Shown: in pieces, positions 5,092 through 11,544 of the stretch
Layout of the letters: every line of letters begins with the position of its first letter
Position numbering within the stretch: position 1 is the stretch's first letter
Assembly (NCBI GenBank): GCA_947455585.1
Contig: CANGOY010000040.1
Location: 1 to 11,544, forward strand
Source: Comamonadaceae bacterium
GTDB taxonomy: Bacteria > Pseudomonadota > Gammaproteobacteria > Burkholderiales > Burkholderiaceae_C
Direction of reading: 5' to 3'
DNA length: 11,544 bases
Made by a program: the position numbers and the translations under genes
Notes under the pieces: model-generated
Told to the model about the DNA's origin: nothing
The model's input: only the letters and a program-made list of their open reading frames with translations
Database searches by the model: none

Positions 5092-6102
5092 TTAGAAAAT
5101 CTGCAGGCTGATCCAGTAAGCCACGCCAGCCACAAACGCGCTGGCAGGAATCGTCAAGACCCAAGCCCACACAATGCCGCCAGCCACGCCCCAACGCACC
5201 GCACTGGCACGCTGTGTAGAACCAACGCCCACGATGGCCCCCGTGATGGTGTGCGTGGTAGACACCGGAATACCCAATGCCGTGGCCAAGAACAAGGTCA
5301 TTGCACCGCCGGTCTCAGCACAGAAACCACCAACGGGTTTGAGCTTGGTGATTTTTTGGCCCATGGTTTTCACAATGCGCCAGCCACCAAACATGGTGCC
5401 CAAGCCAATGGCCATGTAGCAGCACACGATGGTCCATGTGGGGGGTGAGGTGCTGTCGGTCGCGGCATAGCCTGTCGCCATCAAGAGCATCCAGATGATG
5501 CCAATGGTTTTTTGTGCATCGTTACCACCGTGGCCCAAGCTGTAGGCACCCGCAGAAATTAACTGCAAACGACGGAACCATTTGTCTACACGCGAAGGAC
5601 GGAAGCTTCGGAAAACCCAAGCCACAGCCACCATCATCAACGAACCCAACAAAAAGCCCAACAAAGGTGACACAAAGATAAAGGCCACTGTTTTCAAAAT
5701 ACCGGCAGCAACCAGCGCACCAGCGCCCGCCTTGGCAATCACAGCGCCCGAAATACCGCCAATCAAAGCGTGCGATGAGCTGCTGGGAATGCCGTAATAC
5801 CAAGTGATGACGTTCCAAGTGATGGCGCCCAACAAGGCCCCAAAAACCACATGGGTGTCCACAATGCCCGGCTGCACAATCCCTTTTCCCACCGTCGCGG
5901 CCACGCTGAGGTGGAAGATGAAAATCGCGACGAAGTTAAAGAAGGCAGCAAACAAAACGGCTTGTGCGGGCTTCAAAACACCGGTCGACACCACAGTCGC
6001 AATCGAGTTGGCAGCGTCGTGAAAGCCGTTCATGAAGTCAAACAGCAAGGCCAACACCACCAACAAAGCGACCACCCAGAAGGCGGTTTGTACGGTTTCC
6101 AT
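5092..6102 (-). CDS. pit: PiT-family inorganic phosphate transporter
   Basis: The product is 336 residues, almost entirely hydrophobic helices, of the short bacterial PiT class. PiT proteins move metal-phosphate complexes into the cell with protons and work at higher phosphate levels. The family's duplicated signature is clear. The first half has DFMNGFHDAANSIATVVSTG at 22-41 and GIPSSSSHALIGG at 104-116; the second half has SLGHGGNDAQKTIGII at 188-203 and GIPVSTTHTITGAIVGVG at 277-294. A short polar loop rich in Arg and Lys (about 165-178) joins the halves, much shorter than in E. coli PitA. The ATG at 6102 lies 13 bases after the stop of the DUF47 gene, with GAGAG upstream, so the two are co-transcribed. 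The unit is probably under PhoB control and ends in a strong terminator. Confidence 0.96.
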   Translation of the reverse strand: METVQTAFWVVALLVVLALLFDFMNGFHDAANSIATVVSTGVLKPAQAVLFAAFFNFVAIFIFHLSVAATVGKGIVQPGIVDTHVVFGALLGAITWNVITWYYGIPSSSSHALIGGISGAVIAKAGAGALVAAGILKTVAFIFVSPLLGFLLGSLMMVAVAWVFRSFRPSRVDKWFRRLQLISAGAYSLGHGGNDAQKTIGIIWMLLMATGYAATDSTSPPTWTIVCCYMAIGLGTMFGGWRIVKTMGQKITKLKPVGGFCAETGGAMTLFLATALGIPVSTTHTITGAIVGVGSTQRASAVRWGVAGGIVWAWVLTIPASAFVAGVAYWISLQIF

Positions 6103-6115
6103 ACGGCTCTCGTGA

Positions 6116-6763
6116 TTAAGAGTTCTCGAGGACGATGCCCTCGATCAAGTTGGCCACGTCTTCGCACTTGTCAGTGATGGTTTCCAACAACTGGTAAATG
6201 GCTTTGAGCTTGAGCACTTCGCGCACATCGGGCTCTTCACGGAACAACTTGCTCATGGCGCTGCGCATCACGCGGTCAGCATCTGACTCGAGCTTGTCAA
6301 TTTCTTCACAGGTTTTCAACGCGGCTTCAGCCGTGTTGTTGTCAGAGATTTTTTCCAGCAAGTACACAGCATCGCGCAGGCGCTCGCAGCACTTGACGCT
6401 CAAATCAGTCAAACGCACGATCTCTTCGTTCATGACGCGCACGTCGTACAAAGCCATGGTTTCGGCGGTGTCTTGAATCAAGTCAGCCACGTCGTCCATG
6501 GTGTTGATCAAGGAGTGGATTTGCTCGCGGTCAATCGGGGTGATGAATGTTTTGTGGATGGCCACGTTGCATTCATGCGTGATGCGGTCAGCGCCACGCT
6601 CGGCGTTGTCTACTTCTTGGCTGTATTTTTCGCGAAGAATGGGATCGCCATAGTTGGCCACCAAATTAGAAAAAGCATGTGAGGCCTCAACGATGCGGTC
6701 AGCGTGTTGATTGAACATGACGAAAAAATTGCCTTCGGTGGGCAACAATTTTCCAAACAGCAT
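6116..6763 (-). CDS. DUF47 (PhoU-like) Pit accessory protein
   Basis: The product is 215 residues, mostly alpha-helical with no membrane segment, and belongs to the DUF47/PhoU-like family. The fold is expected to be two three-helix bundles that bind metal clusters through repeated acidic E/D-rich motifs. These are seen as NAERGADRITHE at 53-64, PIDREQIHSLINTMDDVADL at 76-95, ESDADRVMR at 159-167 and ETITDKCEDVANLI at 194-207. In other bacteria, including the orfA-pit operon of Sinorhizobium meliloti, the same gene stands just before pit and is thought to modulate the transporter. The ATG at 6763 has AGGAG (6774-6770) at good spacing. It is the first gene of the phosphate operon. Confidence 0.93.
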   Translation of the reverse strand: MLFGKLLPTEGNFFVMFNQHADRIVEASHAFSNLVANYGDPILREKYSQEVDNAERGADRITHECNVAIHKTFITPIDREQIHSLINTMDDVADLIQDTAETMALYDVRVMNEEIVRLTDLSVKCCERLRDAVYLLEKISDNNTAEAALKTCEEIDKLESDADRVMRSAMSKLFREEPDVREVLKLKAIYQLLETITDKCEDVANLIEGIVLENS

Positions 6764-6789
6764 GGCTAGCTCCTGTGGATGGCTTATTT

Positions 6790-6807
6790 GTGACGATTAA
6801 ATGACAG
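6790..6807 (-). promoter_or_regulatory. Pho box (PhoB-binding site) before the DUF47-pit operon
   Basis: The minus strand reads CTGTCATTTAATCGTCAC. Against the enterobacterial Pho box (two CTGTCAY-type heptamers with four A/T bases between), the first heptamer CTGTCAT matches fully, the spacer TTAA is A/T, and the second heptamer TCGTCAC matches at five of seven. The operon it precedes carries phosphate uptake, which supports the call. It ends only 26 bases before the start codon, which is too close for the usual PhoB-activated layout. Confidence 0.68.
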
Positions 6808-6810
6808 ATT

Positions 6811-6841
6811 AGTGTAATCGCAGCGCACAGGCAATTACCAA
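6811..6841 (-). promoter_or_regulatory. Candidate promoter of the DUF47-pit operon
   Basis: TACACT (6816-6811) is a fair -10 element. TTGGTA (6841-6836) stands 19 bases upstream as a poor -35 with long spacing. If used, transcription would start near 6804, inside the Pho box, leaving a leader of about 40 bases that keeps the AGGAG ribosome-binding site. No better -10 is visible between the Pho box and the start codon. Confidence 0.35.
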
Positions 6842-6867
6842 AAGCACGCCCTACAGTGCGGTAAGGC
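6840..6867 (-). terminator. Weak terminator-like hairpin after folK
   Basis: On the minus strand GCCTTA (6867-6862) pairs with TAGGGC (6853-6848), using one G-U pair, around an eight-base loop. GTGC and then TTTT (6843-6840) follow. It sits 19 bases past the folK stop. The stem is short and the T-run is separated from it, so read-through into the phosphate operon is possible. Confidence 0.3.
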
Positions 6868-6885
6868 GAGGAAACTCTGATGTGC

Positions 6886-7359
6886 CTAAAGGTTGATGCG
6901 TTGAATGGTTTGGCCTTGCACGGCCGCTATCTGTAAGGCGCTCACCCGCTCGGGCCACACCTCAGCCAAAGGCAGCAACACAAATGCGCGCTCATGCCAG
7001 CGCGGGTGCGGCAAGGTCAGCTCAGGCATTGCGAAAGTCACATAACCATAAAAAATCAGATCAAGGTCTAAGGTACGCGGGGCGTTTTTGTAAGGACGTT
7101 CACGACCGCTTTGCAGCTCTAGCGCTTGCAAGGCGTGCAGCAACGCGAGCGGACTGAGCTGAGTTTGCACCAAGGCCACCGCATTGATGAAGTCTGGACC
7201 TTGCGCCTCGTAAGGCGTGCTGCGGTAGAGCGATGATGCCTCAAGCAGCTGAGTCTCAGGCAAGCCCGCCACATCGCGCAAGGCTTGCTGCACGGTGGCC
7301 ACCGCGTCGCCCAAGTTGGCGCCGAGGGCCACACACGCCATGACGGGTGTTGCTGACAT
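6886..7359 (-). CDS. folK: HPPK: 6-hydroxymethyl-dihydropterin pyrophosphokinase
   Basis: The product is 157 residues, the standard HPPK length. The enzyme moves pyrophosphate from ATP to 6-hydroxymethyl-7,8-dihydropterin, the step before dihydropteroate synthase in folate synthesis. Motifs run in family order: ALGANLGD at 11-18, SSLYRSTPY at 42-50, GPDFINAV at 54-61, ELQSGRER at 81-88, PRTLDLDLIFYG at 94-105 with the two magnesium-binding Asp residues 97 and 99, and LPHPRWHERAFVLLPLAE at 116-133. The ATG at 7359 has AGAGG seven bases upstream. It is the last gene of the operon, 14 bases behind pcnB; this pcnB-folK order is common in proteobacteria. Confidence 0.97.
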   Translation of the reverse strand: MSATPVMACVALGANLGDAVATVQQALRDVAGLPETQLLEASSLYRSTPYEAQGPDFINAVALVQTQLSPLALLHALQALELQSGRERPYKNAPRTLDLDLIFYGYVTFAMPELTLPHPRWHERAFVLLPLAEVWPERVSALQIAAVQGQTIQRINL

Positions 7360-7373
7360 GGCGAAGCCTCTGC

Positions 7374-8930
7374 TTATTCGGCGGCAGGTGAGCCACCGGC
7401 TTCGCCCGTGGGCTTGCGACGGCGGCGACGACGTTTTTTGGCGGGCGATGCGGCGCCATCTTCACCACCGTTAGCACCTTCGGACCCCACCTCACGGAAA
7501 CGTGGGTCCTCACTCTCGGGCTTTGGCGCACGACGCACCGCATGCACGCGGGGTGCGCGCTGGGCTTTTTGTTGTTCTTGGCGCACTTGCTGCAACAGGT
7601 CTTCGCGCTCGCTGTCGCTGGCCACGCTGAACTCTTGCCACCAATCCGACAAGGCTTCATCCACCTCGCCCACATCGGCACGCAAACGCATGAAGTCAAA
7701 GCCAGCACGGAAACGCGCTTGGTCCACCAAGGTCCAAGGGCCGCTACCTGTGCGCTTTTCAAAGCGCGGCTGCATCATCCAAATTTCGCGCATGTCCGCG
7801 CCGAGCTTGCCGCGCCCCGACACATCGCCAATACGAGAGTCAAACACTTCGTCAATCGCGTCTTGCAGCGCGGGAAACGATGGCTGCTTGACGCTGCGAT
7901 GCGCCCAGGTTTCGCGCACATCCGACCACAACACACACGCCAGCAAGAAGCTAGGGGCCACGGGCTTGCCCTCGCCCACACGACGGTCGGTGTCGTTGAG
8001 CGCGGTAGTCACAAACTGTTCGTCTGAACGCGCCACCACGATATCGAGCAGCGGATAAATACCTTTGGCCAAGCCTTGTAGCTTTAGCTGCTCAATGCTG
8101 GCCAACGCGTGACCGGTTTGCAAGAGCTTGAGCATTTCGTCAAACAAGCGGCTTTGCGGCACATCGGCCAGCAACTTGGCAGCGCGCTTCAAAGGTGCAG
8201 CCGTCTTGGCTTCCATCTTGAAACCCAAGACCGAGAGCTTGGCGACAAAACGCACCGCGCGAATCACGCGCACAGGGTCTTCGCGGTAGCGCGTGGCAGG
8301 GTCGCCAATCATGCGGATGACTTTTTTCTTCGCGTCGGCAATGCCGCCGTGGTAGTCGATCACGTTGCCCGTTTCGGGGTCGTAATACATGGCGTTGATG
8401 GTGAAGTCGCGGCGCGCCGCGTCTTGGTCTTGCGGGCCCCACACGTTGTCCCGCAGCACGCGGCCGCTGGCGTCAACGGCGTGTTTCATGTTGGCCAGCT
8501 CTTGTTTGCTGCTGCGTTCGTTGCCTTTGACTTGCTCGGCTTCGGTATTGTCTAGGTGCGCACGGAAGGTGGACACCTCAATCACTTCATGCTCACGGCC
8601 TCGTCCGTACACCACGTGCACGATGCGAAAGCGTCGGCCAATGATGAAGGCGCGTCGGAATGCAGCTTTGACTTGCTCGGGCGTGGCGTTGGTGGCAACG
8701 TCAAAGTCTTTGGGTTTTAGCCCCAACAACAAATCGCGCACAGCACCACCCACGATGTAGGCTTCAAAGCCACGGTCTTGCAGGGTACGCACCACGTTCA
8801 GGGCGCGTTCGTCCACCCAGTCGACGTTGATGCCGTGCACCTTGGCAGGCACCACATGGCGTTTGCCTAAGTTGGGCAGCGTGCTGGCGGGCGACTTGCC
8901 CATCAGCTTGTTGATGAATTGTTTGATCAT
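7374..8930 (-). CDS. pcnB: Poly(A) polymerase I
   Basis: The product is 518 residues. PcnB adds 3' poly(A) tails to RNA, which in bacteria promotes decay by exonucleases. The class II nucleotidyltransferase head holds IVGGAVRDLLLG at 59-70 and the metal-binding pair in KDFDVATNA at 74-82 (Asp75 and Asp77). GRRFRIVHV at 98-106 is the hallmark that separates poly(A) polymerase from CCA-adding enzyme. RRDFTINAMYYD at 173-184 and YREDPVRVIRAVRF at 215-228 complete the core. The C-terminal region ends in a disordered, charged tail with an acidic patch and then a run of seven Arg/Lys (about 498-506), likely for RNA contact. I chose the ATG at 8930 because it overlaps the previous stop as ATGA; the 60 residues open upstream lie inside the HAD gene and look non-native. 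Confidence 0.96.
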   Translation of the reverse strand: MIKQFINKLMGKSPASTLPNLGKRHVVPAKVHGINVDWVDERALNVVRTLQDRGFEAYIVGGAVRDLLLGLKPKDFDVATNATPEQVKAAFRRAFIIGRRFRIVHVVYGRGREHEVIEVSTFRAHLDNTEAEQVKGNERSSKQELANMKHAVDASGRVLRDNVWGPQDQDAARRDFTINAMYYDPETGNVIDYHGGIADAKKKVIRMIGDPATRYREDPVRVIRAVRFVAKLSVLGFKMEAKTAAPLKRAAKLLADVPQSRLFDEMLKLLQTGHALASIEQLKLQGLAKGIYPLLDIVVARSDEQFVTTALNDTDRRVGEGKPVAPSFLLACVLWSDVRETWAHRSVKQPSFPALQDAIDEVFDSRIGDVSGRGKLGADMREIWMMQPRFEKRTGSGPWTLVDQARFRAGFDFMRLRADVGEVDEALSDWWQEFSVASDSEREDLLQQVRQEQQKAQRAPRVHAVRRAPKPESEDPRFREVGSEGANGGEDGAASPAKKRRRRRRKPTGEAGGSPAAE

Positions 8931-9598
8931 TGTTTTGGGAACAGTTCCAAAATCGGCCAGCCTTTTTCTAAAGCCACGGCGCGCAGTGTGTTGTCGGGGT
9001 TGGTCGCCACGGGGTGGTTGACGCGCTCCAACAGGGGCAAATCGTTGCGGGAATCGCTGTAGAAGGTGGTCTCTACATCGGCCCAGTCCAAGCCTTCGCG
9101 TATGAGCCATTGTTGCAGACGTTGCACTTTGCCTTCACGCAGGGTCGGCACGCCACTGATTTCGTTGGTGAACCAGCCCTTGGCGTCGCGTACCAGCTCC
9201 ACCGCAATGAGCTCGTCCACCCCAAAGGCCTTGGCAATCGGGCGGGTCACAAACTCATTGGTGGCAGTGATGATGATGACGCGGTCACCCGCATCACGGT
9301 GCTTTTGCACCAAAGCCAAAGCCTCGGGACGGATGGCAGGCTGAATGACTTCGCGCATGAATTGCGCATGGGCCTCGGCTGCCACCTCTGGGCCGCGCAG
9401 GCAAAACGCCTCAGACGCAAAACGCACGTAATCGTGAATATCCAAAGTGCCTGCTTGGTAGTGGGCATAAAACTCGTCGTTGCGCTTGATGAACGCATCA
9501 CGCTCATGCCAGCCCAAACGCACGGTGAACTCGCCCCACGATTGGTCAGAATCAATCGGCAACAGGGTGTGGTCGAGGTCAAATAAGGCGAGTTTCAT
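8927..9598 (-). CDS. HAD-superfamily (IB, SerB/CicA-like) phosphatase
   Basis: The product is 223 residues. All four haloacid-dehalogenase motifs are visible: DLDHT at 7-11 with the nucleophile Asp7 and acid/base Asp9, ITATN at 110-114, the Lys of EGKVQRL (about 157), and FYSDSRNDLPLL at 179-190 with the magnesium-binding Asp residues. A helical cap lies between motifs I and II (about 15-90), as in subfamily IB, which holds phosphoserine phosphatase SerB and CicA-like enzymes. A phosphomonoester substrate is likely, but it is not identified; serine biosynthesis is not implied by the neighbours. ATG 9598 overlaps the hda stop as TGATG, with GGAAG seven bases before it; a GTG at 9601 would add one residue. 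The 3' end overlaps pcnB by four bases. Confidence 0.93.
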   Translation of the reverse strand: MKLALFDLDHTLLPIDSDQSWGEFTVRLGWHERDAFIKRNDEFYAHYQAGTLDIHDYVRFASEAFCLRGPEVAAEAHAQFMREVIQPAIRPEALALVQKHRDAGDRVIIITATNEFVTRPIAKAFGVDELIAVELVRDAKGWFTNEISGVPTLREGKVQRLQQWLIREGLDWADVETTFYSDSRNDLPLLERVNHPVATNPDNTLRAVALEKGWPILELFPKQ

Positions 9599-10284
9599 CA
9601 CATGGCTTCCAGCATGGCTTTGATCAACGGGATGGTGATGGCGCGTTGCGTTTGCAAGGCGTAGCCATCGAGTTGGTCGAGGAGTTGAATGAGGCTGCTG
9701 AGGTCGCGGCTGAAACGGTTGAGCATGAAGTCCATCACTTCGTCGCTCAAAAACACGCCTCTGTCGTCGGCCTGCTGGCGCAGCACGGCACGGCGCTCAG
9801 GCTCGCTGAGCACCTGCAATTGAAAAATATGACCCCAGCCCAAACGCGTGCGCAAGTCTTCGCGCAAGGCCAAGTCGCTAGGCGGCACGCTGCCTGCGGC
9901 CAACACCCAACGCTGCTGCCCGTCGCTGGGCGTGGTGGCGTTGACAAACCAATTGAATGCAGCGTGTTGCTGCACTGCTGTGTAAAGGTGCACATCGTCC
10001 AAGATGACCACGCGCCACGACTCTTCAAACGCGGTGGGCTCGGTCACTGACGCATCCATCCAACCCACGGCGCAGCCTTGGTCGCGCAAGGTGGCTTGCA
10101 CGGCGCGTAACAAATGGGTTTTGCCGCTGCCGCTTTCGCCCCACACATAAGTGGGGACCGGTGAGCGTTTGTCGCTGCCCATCCACAGCTGCATGTGTTG
10201 CAGCGCGGCAAGGTTGGGACCTGCGAAGAAATTTTTAAGTGTTGGGCCCGGGGCCAAACCGATGTCGAGTGCGATTTGCTTCAT
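9598..10284 (-). CDS. hda: DnaA regulatory inactivator Hda
   Basis: The product is 228 residues, a DnaA-like AAA+ protein without the DNA-binding domain. Hda with the beta sliding clamp stimulates ATP hydrolysis by DnaA after initiation and so prevents re-firing of the origin. The N-terminus MKQIALDIGL includes QIALDI, a clamp-binding motif of the QxxLxI/F type. Walker A GESGSGKTH is at 49-57 and Walker B VVILDDVH at 92-99. The box VII region REDLRTRLGWG is at 141-151, with a likely arginine finger, and the sensor II stretch FSRDLSSLIQLLD is at 191-203. I prefer ATG 10284; an in-frame GTG at 10290, directly after the permease TGA, would add two residues before the clamp motif. The downstream HAD start overlaps its stop. 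Confidence 0.95.
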   Translation of the reverse strand: MKQIALDIGLAPGPTLKNFFAGPNLAALQHMQLWMGSDKRSPVPTYVWGESGSGKTHLLRAVQATLRDQGCAVGWMDASVTEPTAFEESWRVVILDDVHLYTAVQQHAAFNWFVNATTPSDGQQRWVLAAGSVPPSDLALREDLRTRLGWGHIFQLQVLSEPERRAVLRQQADDRGVFLSDEVMDFMLNRFSRDLSSLIQLLDQLDGYALQTQRAITIPLIKAMLEAM

Positions 10285-10290
10285 CTGCAC

Positions 10291-11364
10291 TCAAACACCA
10301 CGGTACAAAGCGCTGGCTTGGTACTGCGCACGCAAGCGGCGAATGGCCACCAGCAAGACGGCGCTAGCAGGCAAAGCCACCAACACGCCGACAAAACCAA
10401 ACAACTGGCCAAAGGCCATCAAAGCAAAAATCACATGCAGCGGGTGCAAGCCAATGCGCTCACCCACCAAACGGGGCGTGAGTACAAAGCTTTCAATGAG
10501 CTGGCCTAAGCCATACACCACCGCGACCATCAACAGTGCCTCGCTGGGCGCAAACTGCAGCACACCGGCCAGGATAGCCAAGGCTAAACCCACGCCGTAA
10601 CCCACATAAGGCACGAACACCGCCAAACCTGTGAACACGCCAATGGGAAAAGCCAATTCCAAACCAAACGCCCACAGGGCAACGCTGTAATAAACCGCAA
10701 GCAACGCCATGACCGACAACTGGCCACGCAGGTATTGGCCCAAAACGTCGTCGCACTCGGCCACAAAGCTGTCGTAAGCACCACGCGCTGGCAGCGGCAC
10801 CAAAGCCTCTACGTGGCGCACCACGCGTTGCCAATCGGCCAACAAATAAAACAGCACCACGGGAATCAGCACGAGGTTGCCAATCAAAGCCAGCGCGACG
10901 CTGCCGCCAATGCGTAAAGAGGTCAGCGCTTGCTTGAAGCCATCATCAAACGAGGTGCTGAAGGTTTGCAACACAAAGGCTTTGATGCTGGCACTGTCCA
11001 GCATCACATGAATGCCTTTGGCTTGCAGCCAAGGCACGATGTCGGTTTGCAGGCGCTCGACCAACACGGGTACTTGGTCGCGCATGCGGGGCAGCTCTTG
11101 CGCCAAGATAGGGATCAGCAAGGTGAACAACGCCACCAGAAGCAACAAAAACAGCACTTCGACCAATACCACTGCCACCAAGCGGGGCAAACGACTGCCA
11201 CACACACGATGCAAGCCGCGCACCAAAGGGCTCAGCACATAGGCCAACACAGCCGCCACCACAAACGGCATGAGCACAGGGCCCAGCAGCCACAAAACCA
11301 GCGCGACCACAGCCGAGAGGCCGGTCCAAGCTAGGGCGTGTTGTTGAGCGGGGGTGAATTGCAT
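10291..11364 (-). CDS. AI-2E / PerM-family membrane transporter
   Basis: The product is 357 residues with about seven to eight hydrophobic spans. The family (formerly UPF0118) includes TqsA, an AI-2 exporter, PerM, and Na+/H+ antiporters of other bacteria. The pattern is typical: two N-terminal spans (about 11-45), one at 60-88, a soluble segment (about 90-150), then LGQYLRGQL at 208-216, FVPYVGYGVG at 250-259 and the family signature ESFVLTPRLVGERIGLHPL at 291-309. Substrate is unknown, and nothing nearby points to quorum sensing. I chose the ATG at 11364; the frame stays open to 11466, across the purM start, which makes the longer form implausible. No Shine-Dalgarno sequence is visible before this ATG. 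Its TGA is followed at once by the hda start region, and its position divergent from purM is common in Burkholderiales. Confidence 0.93.
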   Translation of the reverse strand: MQFTPAQQHALAWTGLSAVVALVLWLLGPVLMPFVVAAVLAYVLSPLVRGLHRVCGSRLPRLVAVVLVEVLFLLLLVALFTLLIPILAQELPRMRDQVPVLVERLQTDIVPWLQAKGIHVMLDSASIKAFVLQTFSTSFDDGFKQALTSLRIGGSVALALIGNLVLIPVVLFYLLADWQRVVRHVEALVPLPARGAYDSFVAECDDVLGQYLRGQLSVMALLAVYYSVALWAFGLELAFPIGVFTGLAVFVPYVGYGVGLALAILAGVLQFAPSEALLMVAVVYGLGQLIESFVLTPRLVGERIGLHPLHVIFALMAFGQLFGFVGVLVALPASAVLLVAIRRLRAQYQASALYRGV

Positions 11365-11458
11365 ACAGCGTGTGGAGGTGTTGGCTTTAAAATTACAGTT
11401 TGATTCTATCGGCGCACAATCCACGCCCATCTTGGCAGCGCCCCAGCACCTCTTCACT
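11365..11458. promoter_or_regulatory. Divergent promoter region between the permease operon and purM
   Basis: These 94 bases lie between two divergent start codons and must hold the promoters of both units. The centre (about 11384-11410) is A/T-rich. TAAAAT on the plus strand and TAGAAT and TAATTT on the minus strand resemble -10 elements, but none has a matching -35 at normal spacing. Neither gene has a convincing ribosome-binding site. I cannot assign exact promoters. Confidence 0.4.
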
Positions 11459-11544
11459 ATGAACAAACCCCTTTCCTACAAAGACGCCGGCGTCGACATC
11501 GTCGCAGGCGATGCCTTGGTCGAACGCATCAAACCCTTGGCCAA
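11459..11544 (+). CDS. purM: Phosphoribosylformylglycinamidine cyclo-ligase (AIR synthetase), 5' end
   Basis: An ATG at 11459 opens a frame that runs off the window after 28 codons. The start MNKPLSYKDAGVDIVAGDAL is characteristic of PurM, where SYKDAGVD(I) and the following GD/GN-LV-RIK are highly conserved. PurM uses ATP to close the imidazole ring of AIR, the fifth step of purine synthesis. It is transcribed away from the permease-hda-pcnB-folK operon. No clear Shine-Dalgarno sequence precedes the ATG. Only the N-terminal tip is present, so the active site cannot be checked. Confidence 0.93.
   Translation, partial: MNKPLSYKDAGVDIVAGDALVERIKPLA

Noticed and set aside
7408..8058. A 216-residue Arg/Ser-rich plus-strand frame opposite pcnB.
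   Set aside because: Composition is a mirror of the pcnB reading frame, and pcnB is conserved through this region.
8931..9110. A 60-residue extension of PcnB rich in Arg.
   Set aside because: It overlaps the conserved HAD motif IV region in another frame; the ATG at 8930 begins a plausible PcnB N-terminus and forms an ATGA overlap.
9014..9586. A 190-residue plus-strand frame opposite the HAD gene.
   Set aside because: The opposite strand encodes all four HAD motifs; this frame has no family features.
11365..11466. A 34-residue extension of the AI-2E permease.
   Set aside because: It would cover the whole divergent intergenic region and overlap the purM start codon, and it reads as non-membrane, Cys/Lys-scattered sequence.

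Overview
This window looks like a core chromosomal segment of a betaproteobacterium of the order Burkholderiales, probably Comamonadaceae (Limnohabitans/Rhodoferax-like). That placement is inferred from protein character and from two gene orders I recognise from that group: rpsP-rimM-trmD-rplS followed by a Nudix gene and a CobD/CbiB-like gene, and purM divergent from an AI-2E-type permease followed by hda, a HAD hydrolase, pcnB and folK. There is no mobile element, CRISPR array, tRNA or rRNA gene, and no base-composition break that I can see. Genes are densely packed; the longest stretch without a gene is about 175 bases.

Layout. (1) 1-1025, plus strand: the last 46 codons of an M48-type metallopeptidase, overlapped by four bases by rsgA (ribosome-assembly GTPase). 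A hairpin separates rsgA from the convergent block. (2) 5008-1078, minus strand: a translation cluster rpsP-rimM-trmD-rplS, then a CoA-pyrophosphatase-like Nudix hydrolase and a CobD/CbiB/AmpE-like membrane protein. rpsP and rplS each have their own strong -10 region, carried in an almost identical 21-base box. The terminator behind rplS ends two bases before the Nudix start codon. (3) 6841-5028, minus strand: a two-gene phosphate unit, a DUF47/PhoU-like protein and a short-class PiT transporter. It is preceded by a good match to a PhoB-binding Pho box and closed by an 18-bp terminator hairpin that touches the rpsP promoter. (4) 11364-6886, minus strand: AI-2E-type permease, hda, HAD-IB hydrolase, pcnB, folK. 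The first four abut or overlap at stop/start codons and the last gap is 14 bases, so this reads as one translationally coupled operon. (5) 11459-11544, plus strand: the first 28 codons of purM, divergent from the permease.

The coding content is ordinary and well conserved. The items worth a second look are regulatory: the Pho box placed where it should repress rather than activate pit; the duplicated 21-base promoter box, one copy of which contains the trmD stop codon; the rpsP leader with a 10-bp hairpin and a competing 7-bp pairing that reaches the ribosome-binding site; and the rplS terminator nested against the Nudix start. I found no evidence of a wholly new multi-gene system here.
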